DNA from: Cellvibrionaceae bacterium
Lineage (GTDB): Bacteria > Pseudomonadota > Gammaproteobacteria > Pseudomonadales > Cellvibrionaceae
NCBI GenBank assembly: GCA_027012915.1
Contig: JALUYN010000679.1
Location: 1-5,435, forward strand
Direction: 5' to 3'
DNA length: 5,435 nucleotides
The notes beneath the pieces were generated by a model. It was not told the origin of the DNA. It saw nothing but the letters and a program-made list of their open reading frames with translations, and made no database searches. Positions 1 to 5,435 of the stretch are shown in pieces (the first letter of the stretch is position 1; each line of letters opens with the position of its first letter). The position numbers and the translations under genes were made by a program.

Positions 1-181
1 CAGGCGAAGGTGGAAACAGAAAATTGGCAGTAGAGTAGGCTGAAGAGGATCAATCAGATAATCCGCTGAGAAAGATTTTCTTCTTTACATCTTTGGCATT
101 TTATCAACCAGAAATTCCGGATACCCGTTTTATTTGATGCAACTTTTTGCAGCATAGGGCAATAATTTGGAGAGCAAGGCC
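1..181. other. Non-coding leader upstream of the efflux operon
   Basis: No gene is supported here. All three + frames close early (stops at 31-33, 36-38 and 41-43), so at most a few C-terminal codons of an upstream gene could lie at the left edge. The operon promoter should be here or further left. I see isolated -35-like hexamers, TTTACA at 84-89 and TTGGCA at 93-98, but neither has a good -10 at 16-18 bases. An AT-rich AATAAT at 161-166 has no matching -35. I therefore do not call a promoter. No convincing operator palindrome for a LysR- or TetR-type regulator stands out. Confidence 0.6.
169..174 (+). promoter_or_regulatory. Ribosome binding site of the adaptor gene
   Basis: GGAGAG lies seven bases before the ATG at 182, an ideal spacing. 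This decides the start: the upstream in-frame TTG at 167 would sit on top of this site and add five residues in front of a normal lipoprotein signal, so ATG 182 is preferred. Confidence 0.75.
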
Positions 182-1423
182 ATGAGTACGACAAACACGT
201 TAAAATTTCTTTTAGGAGGTATTGCTGCGCTGGTATTAGCCGCGTGCAGCAATCCGGAAGCAGCGGAAGAGACTGCGGCACCGGCTCCGCCGCAAGTTAG
301 CGTAGCGCAGGTGGTGCATGAGCGAATCACCGAATGGGATGAATTCACCGGCCGTTTGCAAGCGCCACAGACGGTTCAGTTGATACCCCGAGTTTCTGGT
401 TATATCGAGGAAGTTCATTTCAACGAGGGGGCTCTGGTAGATAAAGGAGACTTGCTGGTACAGATTGATCCTAAACCTTTCGCTACCGAAGTTGCGCGGC
501 TTAAAGCTGAGCTGCAAAGTGCGCAAAGCGCTGCGGTTCAGGCGGAAAAGGAATACCGGCGGGCTGAAAAACTCAGTAGCCAGCGGGCAATTTCTGCTGA
601 ACTACTGGACAGTCGTTTAGCTCGTAAACAGCAAACAGCGGCAACAGTAGCTTCGGTTGAAGCTGCACTTGAACGCGCTGAACTCGACTTAAGCTACACC
701 CGCATTACCGCGCCTATTAGCGGCCGGGTATCTTATGCTCAGGTTACCGCCGGTAACTTTGTGAGCGCGGGACAAAGTCAAATTACCAGCCTGGTTTCAA
801 CCGAGAAAATGTATGCGTATTTCGATGTAGACGAGCAGAGCTACCTCAAGTACGCACGTCTGGCTGAAACAGGGAAACGAGCTGATACCCGCGACTCGAC
901 CTCGAACCCCGTTTATATGGCACTGGCTAACGACAGCAATTATCAGCACGTAGGCCGGGTCGATTTTGTCGATAACCGCATTGATGCGCAAACCGGCACT
1001 ATTCGTGTACGAGCCAGTTTCCCTAACGATGACAACGACTTGTTACCTGGTCTATTTGCCCGTATTCGTTTGGTGGGCAGCGACTCTTATGAAGGCATTT
1101 TGATTGACGAAAAGGCTGTTGGAACCGACCTGAATAACAAGTTTGTATTGGTGGTTAATAGTAATAATGAGCTGGAGTATCGGGCGATTGAGCTGGGTGA
1201 AAAAGTTAATGGCCTGCGCATAGTGACAGAAGGTTTAACGCCAAAGGACAAAATTGTAGTGAACGGTTTGCAGCGAGTTAGAGCCAATATGAAAGTTGAT
1301 CCTCAACTGGTGCCAATGGCAAGCAGTGAGCAACTGGTCCGGTTGCGTAAAGTGCAACAGTTGCTGGACGAAGCCAATAACGAGTTAACGGCGCAGACAT
1401 CTACAGAAGATAACCACGGTTAA
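182..1423 (+). CDS. RND efflux periplasmic adaptor lipoprotein (MexE/AcrA-type membrane fusion protein)
   Basis: This 413-residue protein is the periplasmic adaptor that links the inner-membrane RND pump to an outer-membrane channel. Seen in the sequence: a short N-terminus, a hydrophobic segment (about residues 9-21) and a lipobox LAAC with Cys22 as the predicted lipidation site, followed by an Ala/Pro/Glu-rich linker. The first half of the lipoyl domain is around 65-98 (PRVSGYI at 69-75). An Ala/Glu/Gln-rich alpha-hairpin spans about 100-168, and the second lipoyl half follows (TRITAPISGRV at 173-183). A beta-barrel comes next, with the typical LPGLFARIRL at 288-297, and then the membrane-proximal domain. 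Length and order match complete MexE/AcrA-family adaptors (usually 380-420). The WDEFTGRL stretch near residue 50-60 is reminiscent of MexE. The residue after Cys22 is Ser, not the Asp that retains lipoproteins in the enterobacterial inner membrane. It is the first gene of the operon, 10 bases before the pump. It looks intact. The exact subfamily and substrates are inferred. Confidence 0.95.
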   Translation: MSTTNTLKFLLGGIAALVLAACSNPEAAEETAAPAPPQVSVAQVVHERITEWDEFTGRLQAPQTVQLIPRVSGYIEEVHFNEGALVDKGDLLVQIDPKPFATEVARLKAELQSAQSAAVQAEKEYRRAEKLSSQRAISAELLDSRLARKQQTAATVASVEAALERAELDLSYTRITAPISGRVSYAQVTAGNFVSAGQSQITSLVSTEKMYAYFDVDEQSYLKYARLAETGKRADTRDSTSNPVYMALANDSNYQHVGRVDFVDNRIDAQTGTIRVRASFPNDDNDLLPGLFARIRLVGSDSYEGILIDEKAVGTDLNNKFVLVVNSNNELEYRAIELGEKVNGLRIVTEGLTPKDKIVVNGLQRVRANMKVDPQLVPMASSEQLVRLRKVQQLLDEANNELTAQTSTEDNHG

Positions 1424-1433
1424 GGGGTACTGA

Positions 1434-4400
1434 ATGTTTTCTCAATTTTTTATCCGACGGCCGATTTTTGCCGCGGTTATCTCGCTGTTGTTCTTTATTA
1501 CCGGTGCGATAGCGGTATGGCAACTGCCTATTACCGAATACCCGGTGGTGGCGCCACCAACGGTTGTAGTAACGGCTAACTACCCGGGTGCTAACCCCAA
1601 AGTCATAGCGGAAACTGTGGCCTCGCCACTGGAGCAGGAAATTAATGGTGTGGAGGATATGTTGTATATGTCCTCTCAGGCCACCTCGGATGGTCGTATG
1701 ACACTGACCGTTACCTTTGCTATCGGTACCGACGTCAATTTAGCGCAAACTCAGGTGCAAAGCCGGGTAGAGCGAGCCAAACCGCGCCTGCCACAGGTGG
1801 TGCAGCGCTTGGGGGTAGTGACTGAGAAGTCGTCTCCAAATGAAACCATGATGGTGCATCTAACCTCACCGGATGATCGCTACGACATGCTGTACCTGTC
1901 GAATTATGCGAACTTAAATATCAAAGACGAACTGGCGCGTATAGAAGGCGTTGGGGCGGTCAAGTTATTTGGCGCTGGCGAATACAGCATGCGGGTCTGG
2001 CTGGATCCTAATAAGGTGTCCGCACTGGGTTTGTCCCCGGCGCAAATTACCGAGGCAATTCGTGAGCAAAACCAACAGGCGGCAGCTGGCAGTTTGGGTT
2101 CTCAGCCAAGCGGTGACGCTGATTTTCAGTTGCTTATCAATGTGAAAGGCCGTCTGACAGACGTCGAAGAGTTTGAAGACATTATTATCAAGGTGGGCGA
2201 GAACGGCGAGATCAGTCGCTTAAAAGATGTCGCCCGTGTTGAGCTTGGCGCTTCAACTTATGCGCTGCGCTCGTTACTGAACAATAAAGACGCGGTAGCG
2301 CTTCCTATTTTCCAGGCGTCTGGCTCCAATGCCATTCAAATTTCTGACGATGTTCGCTCCAAAATGGCGGAATTGTCGAAAGGTTTTCCTGACGGTTTAA
2401 CGTACGACATTGTGTACGACACAACCGTTTTTGTGCGCAGCTCTATTGATGCGGTAGTGAAAACTCTGCTCGAAGCTGTATTGTTGGTGGTACTGGTTGT
2501 GGTGCTGTTTTTGCAAACCTGGCGCGCCTCAATTATTCCTTTGGTCGCGGTACCGGTGTCGCTGGTTGGAACCTTTGCCTTCATGCACTTGCTGGGCTTT
2601 TCGTTAAACACCTTGTCGCTGTTTGGGCTGGTGCTGGCTATTGGTATCGTCGTGGATGACGCCATTGTGGTGGTGGAAAACGTAGAGCGGAATATTAGCG
2701 AAGGTTTGTCCCCCATTGCTGCTACACAAAAAGCCATGAAAGAGGTGACTGGTCCTATTGTCGCGACGACACTGGTGCTGGCAGCGGTATTTATTCCAAC
2801 CGCCTTTATGTCGGGCTTAACCGGTCAGTTTTATAAGCAGTTTGCGTTAACCATTACCATTTCTACCTTTATCTCATCCATCAATTCACTAACGCTGAGC
2901 CCTGCATTGGCGGCGCTTCTGTTAAAAGGTCATGGCGAGAAAAAAGACATACTGACCCGCGGTATGGATAAGCTGTTAGGCCGTTGGTTATTTGAACCCT
3001 TTAACCGCTTTTTTGCCCGTTTGTCTAAAGGTTACGGCTGGCTGGTTAAAAAAGTGATCCGCTATGGCGTCATTGTAGGCGTTCTGTATGTGGCTTTATT
3101 AGGGTTAACCGGTCTGCAGTTTGCGACGACTCCTACTGGTTATGTGCCCAGTCAGGACAAGCAATACCTGGTGGGTTTTGCACAATTGCCGGATGCCGCT
3201 TCGCTGGATCGCACCGCTGCGGTCATTAAAGAAATGTCGAGTATTGCCTTGGATCATCCGGGTGTGGCGAACTCAATTGCCTTTCCGGGTCTGAGTATTA
3301 ACGGTTTAACTAACAGTCCGAATTCCGGAATTGTGTTTGTGTCGCTAACTGACTTTGATGAGCGAACGGATTCTTCAATGTCGGCTAATGCAATAGCGGG
3401 CGCATTGAACCAGAAGTTCGCGGCTATTGATGAAGCTTACGTTGCCATATTCCCGCCCCCGCCAGTGCAAGGGTTAGGGACTATTGGTGGTTTCCGTCTG
3501 CAAATACAAGACCGTGCTAACCATGGTTACGAAGAGCTGTATAAGGTCAATATGGAGGTGATGCAAAAGGCCTGGGCGACGCCTGAACTGACCGGCGTAT
3601 TTTCCAGTTATCAGGTGAATGTGCCGCAGCTTGATATCGATGTCGACCGTACGAAAGCTAAGCAACAAGATGTGAGCCTGGATGAGGTATTCCAGACTTT
3701 GCAGGCTTATATGGGCTCAGTGTATGTGAATGACTTTAACCGGTTCGGGCGTACCTATCAGGTGAATATGCAGGCAGATGAGCAGTTTCGCCAAACGCCT
3801 GAGCAAATCAGTCAGCTGAAAGTGCGTAACGGCAGTGGTGAAATGGTTCCTGTGGGCTCCTTTATGAACATTACCAACACCGCAGGACCGGATAGAGTCA
3901 TGCATTACAACGGCTTTACCACCGCTGAAATTAACGGTGGTCCTGCGCCGGGTTACAGCACAGGGGAAGCACAGGCGGCCATTGAAAAAATTCTCGCTGA
4001 AACCTTGCCGAACGGCATGACCTACGAGTGGACAGAACTGACTTACCAGCAAATTCTGGCCGGTAATGCGGGCATGTTCATTTATCCGCTGGTTATCTTG
4101 CTGGTCTTTATGGTGCTGGCTGCGCAGTACGAAAGCTTAACTTTGCCGTTGGCCATCATCCTGATTATTCCGATGACCCTGTTATCGGCGTTAAGCGGTG
4201 TGCTTATCTATGGCGGGGACAACAACATTCTTACCCAGATAGGTTTAATTGTGCTGGTGGGGCTGGCGGCGAAGAACGCCATTCTAATTGTCGAGTTTGC
4301 CAAAGAGCTGCAGGACCACGGTATGAGTACCATGGAAGCCATTCTGGAAGCCGGTCGCCTGCGTTTGCGCCCCATACTGATGACGTCTATTGCCTTTATT

Positions 4401-4610
4401 ATGGGTGTGGTGCCTATGGTCTTCTCCACCGGTGCCGGCGCTGAAATGCGCCAGGCCATGGGCGTTGCCGTGTTCTCCGGCATGATTGGTGTCACCATTT
4501 TCGGTCTCATTTTAACGCCGCTGTTCTACTACATGTTGGCTAAACGTGGCGAGAAAAAGGCGCTACCAGAGCCAACGGAAAGCTCTTCGGAGGAAAACAA
4601 ACATGCGTAA
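1434..4610 (+). CDS. RND multidrug efflux pump, HAE-1 family (MexF-like inner-membrane transporter)
   Basis: This 1058-residue proton-driven antiporter takes hydrophobic or amphiphilic compounds from the periplasm or inner membrane and passes them to an outer-membrane channel, working as a trimer. Length matches the family (about 1030-1065). TM1 is near residues 10-30, a large porter/docking loop spans about 32-340, TM2-6 follow from about 344, TM7 is about 545-563, a second large loop follows, and TM8-12 run from about 878 to 1040. The proton-relay residues are all present: Asp408 and Asp409 in GIVVDDAIVVVENVER (TM4), Lys947 in GLAAKNAILIVEF (TM10), and Arg977 and Thr984 in RLRPILMT (TM11), equivalent to AcrB D407, D408, K940, R971 and T978. 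YPGANPKVIAETVASPLE (from residue 50) and PPPPVQGLG (674-682) are HAE-1 hallmarks. From memory the sequence is closest to Pseudomonas MexF, so chloramphenicol- or quinolone-type substrates are possible but unproven. The start is ATG 1434, with AAGGGG (1422-1427) as ribosome binding site. The gene appears intact, and its end overlaps the channel gene by 8 bases. Confidence 0.97.
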   Translation: MFSQFFIRRPIFAAVISLLFFITGAIAVWQLPITEYPVVAPPTVVVTANYPGANPKVIAETVASPLEQEINGVEDMLYMSSQATSDGRMTLTVTFAIGTDVNLAQTQVQSRVERAKPRLPQVVQRLGVVTEKSSPNETMMVHLTSPDDRYDMLYLSNYANLNIKDELARIEGVGAVKLFGAGEYSMRVWLDPNKVSALGLSPAQITEAIREQNQQAAAGSLGSQPSGDADFQLLINVKGRLTDVEEFEDIIIKVGENGEISRLKDVARVELGASTYALRSLLNNKDAVALPIFQASGSNAIQISDDVRSKMAELSKGFPDGLTYDIVYDTTVFVRSSIDAVVKTLLEAVLLVVLVVVLFLQTWRASIIPLVAVPVSLVGTFAFMHLLGFSLNTLSLFGLVLAIGIVVDDAIVVVENVERNISEGLSPIAATQKAMKEVTGPIVATTLVLAAVFIPTAFMSGLTGQFYKQFALTITISTFISSINSLTLSPALAALLLKGHGEKKDILTRGMDKLLGRWLFEPFNRFFARLSKGYGWLVKKVIRYGVIVGVLYVALLGLTGLQFATTPTGYVPSQDKQYLVGFAQLPDAASLDRTAAVIKEMSSIALDHPGVANSIAFPGLSINGLTNSPNSGIVFVSLTDFDERTDSSMSANAIAGALNQKFAAIDEAYVAIFPPPPVQGLGTIGGFRLQIQDRANHGYEELYKVNMEVMQKAWATPELTGVFSSYQVNVPQLDIDVDRTKAKQQDVSLDEVFQTLQAYMGSVYVNDFNRFGRTYQVNMQADEQFRQTPEQISQLKVRNGSGEMVPVGSFMNITNTAGPDRVMHYNGFTTAEINGGPAPGYSTGEAQAAIEKILAETLPNGMTYEWTELTYQQILAGNAGMFIYPLVILLVFMVLAAQYESLTLPLAIILIIPMTLLSALSGVLIYGGDNNILTQIGLIVLVGLAAKNAILIVEFAKELQDHGMSTMEAILEAGRLRLRPILMTSIAFIMGVVPMVFSTGAGAEMRQAMGVAVFSGMIGVTIFGLILTPLFYYMLAKRGEKKALPEPTESSSEENKHA
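4589..4593 (+). promoter_or_regulatory. Ribosome binding site of the outer-membrane channel gene
   Basis: GGAGG lies nine bases before ATG 4603, inside the 3' end of the pump gene. It supports ATG 4603 over the in-frame ATG at 4546, because translation from 4603 begins directly with a lipoprotein signal, whereas the upstream start would prefix 19 mostly basic residues. Confidence 0.8.
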
Positions 4611-4959
4611 TACAGTGAAGCTATCAACCCTTGCTCTACTCGTGGCGTCGCTAAGCGCCTGCTCTGCCGGGCCGGACTACCAAAGGCCGGAGAAGGTAGA
4701 AAGCATTAACCTAAGCCAGCCGTATCAGCAGGCCGAGCAGGCTTTGAACTGGTGGCAGGCGTTTGACGATGCTGAGCTTAATCAGTTGGTAGAGCGTGCT
4801 CTGGAGCAGAACCGTACCCTGGCGCAAGCCAGGGCGAATGTCGACCGGGCTTATGCGGTATTTCGTGATGCCGACAACGATTCATGGCCGAAAGGGACGC
4901 TGGAAACAGGTTATCAGGCGAGTGAAAACAATACTCTGTCGGCAGACGATGATGACGTT

Positions 4960-5007
4960 ATTACCCGCTGGTACAGCAGCGGTATTACCCGCGGGTACAG
5001 CAGCGGT
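4960..5007 (+). repeat. 24-bp in-frame tandem duplication in the channel gene
   Basis: Two adjacent 24-base units, 4960-4983 and 4984-5007, differ at a single base (T versus G at the tenth position). They encode ITRWYSSG and ITRGYSSG (residues 120-135), so the only change is Trp to Gly. The repeat lies just before ANLSWDLDLFG, where family members have a surface-loop or beta-strand region of the barrel. The near identity suggests a recent slippage or duplication event that keeps the reading frame. Confidence 0.93.
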
Positions 5008-5281
5008 GCCAACTTAAGCTGGGATCTGGACTTGTTCGGCAAATTACGTCGAGCCAGTGAAGCGGCGGAGGCTCAGGCGCAGCAAGCCGATATTCTCTGG
5101 CGCGACGCGCAAGTGCGACTGATCAGTCAGGTGGCCACCAGCTACGGCGAATATCGTGGAGCGCAGTTGCGGCTGGAGGTTGCCGAAGAAAATCTGGAAA
5201 ACCTGCAGCAAAGTCGTGCCATAGTGCTGGCCAGATTAGAGGTCGGCATGGCTTCGGAGCTGGGGTATACGGATTTAATGG

Positions 5282-5307
5282 TTGATGGGGCACCTTCACC
5301 CCATCAA
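5282..5307. repeat. Perfect 9-bp inverted repeat (hairpin) near the junction
   Basis: TTGATGGGG at 5282-5290 and CCCCATCAA at 5299-5307 are exact reverse complements around the 8-base loop CACCTTCA. A short outer pair, GGTAT (5264-5268) with ATACC (5312-5316), could extend the fold. The hairpin sits 13 bases beyond the stop codon of the opposite-strand gene. Neither strand shows a clear T run after the stem, so it is not a standard Rho-independent terminator. It may be a subterminal structure of the mobile element or a block to read-through transcription. Confidence 0.85.
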
Positions 5308-5320
5308 TCTGATACCACCC

Positions 5321-5435
5321 TCAGATGGTTGATAGATCGACCCCGTAGTTGAGTTCCTCTGCGAAGTCCGGCAGTCCGTAACCGATGGTTTTCTTGTGGA
5401 ACGGAGAGACCTTTGCAGTCGGTGCCTTCTTCTTG
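5321..5435 (-). CDS. C-terminal fragment of an unidentified protein, possibly a transposase
   Basis: Read on the - strand, an open frame enters from the right edge and gives 37 residues before a TGA stop at 5321-5323. Its last residues are FAEELNYGVDLSTI, preceded by a lysine-rich stretch (KKKAPTAKVSPFHKKT). The start is outside the window. The basic character and the position at the break in the channel gene suggest a transposase or other mobile-element protein. I do not recognise the family, and no catalytic residues are visible in so short a piece. It converges with the channel remnant, and the two frames overlap at 5321-5352. The frame is too short to prove coding on its own. The stop placed just before the hairpin and the sensible residue composition favour a real gene end. 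Confidence 0.55.
   Translation of the reverse strand, partial: KKKAPTAKVSPFHKKTIGYGLPDFAEELNYGVDLSTI

Larger units (their letters stand above)
4603..5352 (+). pseudogene. Outer-membrane efflux channel lipoprotein (OprM/OprN/NodT type), truncated by foreign sequence
   Basis: This is the 5' half of the third operon gene, the outer-membrane exit channel. The open frame has 249 codons, against about 460-480 for complete members. It begins with a lipoprotein signal ending in LSAC (Cys20), then the family signature GPDYQRP (23-29), NWWQAF and the LNQLVERAL helix of the first OEP repeat. WDLDLFGKLRR then marks the strand-to-helix transition, and the next helix reads ATSYGEYRGAQLRLEV. After RLEVGMASEL (ending at Leu220, base 5262), family members normally continue with Asp and a long helix (ELDVLRAD- in OprN, from memory). 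Here the match stops and about 29 unrelated residues run to the stop at 5350-5352. The whole second OEP repeat is missing, so a working trimeric barrel is not expected. The exact break cannot be fixed from one side and lies between about 5263 and 5281. The gene also carries a 24-base tandem duplication (4960-5007). It overlaps the pump by 8 bases. Confidence 0.88.
5263..5435 (-). mobile_element. Probable end of an insertion sequence or other mobile element (family unassigned, partial)
   Basis: The channel gene loses family resemblance at about 5263-5281. What follows is a compact hairpin (5282-5307), a short gap and the 3' end of an opposite-strand gene that leaves the window. A 3' gene end placed tens of bases from a sharp break in a host gene is the usual arrangement of an IS right end. 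Against certainty: the other end, its terminal inverted repeat and the target duplication are outside the window, and the partial protein is not one I recognise. An integrated larger island, a genomic rearrangement or an assembly join would look the same from this side. The outermost bases of the element may be GGTATACGG (5264-5272), if the host gene stops at the conserved Glu-Leu. Confidence 0.6.

Noticed and set aside
1..53. Divergent gene on the - strand starting at TTG 53, reading off the left edge with a hydrophobic start
   Set aside because: Only 17 codons, a weak start codon and no clear ribosome binding site. It cannot be supported from the visible bases.
47..64. GGAT-N10-ATCC symmetry in the leader as a regulator site
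   Set aside because: Only four symmetric bases per arm, expected by chance, and no promoter is recognisable around it.
167..181. TTG start at 167 for the adaptor gene, adding five residues
   Set aside because: It overlaps the evident GGAGAG ribosome binding site for ATG 182, and the ATG gives a standard lipoprotein signal.
2336..2737. 133-codon open frame on the - strand inside the pump gene
   Set aside because: It is a Thr/Ser-rich antisense shadow of the conserved TM2-TM4 region of the pump, without a plausible start signal.
4546..4602. ATG at 4546 as the start of the channel gene
   Set aside because: It would prefix a highly basic 19-residue stretch to an otherwise normal signal peptide. 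ATG 4603 has a strong GGAGG at a good distance.
5282..5307. Hairpin as a Rho-independent terminator for the efflux operon
   Set aside because: No T tract follows the stem on either strand, and it lies in sequence that appears foreign to the operon.

Overview
The window reads as a proteobacterial chromosome segment carrying a three-gene tripartite RND efflux operon, all on the + strand: a periplasmic adaptor lipoprotein, an inner-membrane HAE-1 type RND pump, and an outer-membrane channel of the OprM/OprN (NodT) type. The adaptor and pump read most like the MexE/MexF branch of Pseudomonas. Codon use is mixed and moderately GC-balanced, which together with the protein style suggests a gammaproteobacterium, possibly a marine Alteromonadales-type organism. 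That assignment is an impression from the proteins, not a measured result.

Layout: positions 1-181 are non-coding leader with no gene I can support. The adaptor is at 182-1423. After a 10-base gap the pump runs from 1434 to 4610. The channel gene starts at 4603 inside the last codons of the pump (8-base overlap). The tight spacing implies one transcript and translational coupling. No regulator gene lies inside the window.

The main anomaly is at the right end. The channel gene resembles its family for only about 220 residues, against roughly 460-480 for a complete member. Around 5263-5281 it runs into unrelated sequence and stops at 5352. The unrelated sequence holds a perfect 9-bp hairpin (5282-5307) and the last 37 codons of a gene on the opposite strand (stop at 5321-5323) that continues past the window edge. 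This is what an insertion sequence or other mobile element landing in the channel gene would look like, but only one end is visible and I could not assign a family. The adaptor and pump look intact, so the pump has probably lost its cognate outer-membrane partner and would need a channel encoded elsewhere, or be inactive.

A second oddity is a 24-base in-frame tandem duplication (4960-5007) inside the channel gene, upstream of the break. I found no RNA genes, no CRISPR array, and no sign of a novel multi-gene system. The interest here lies in the disruption of an otherwise standard efflux operon.
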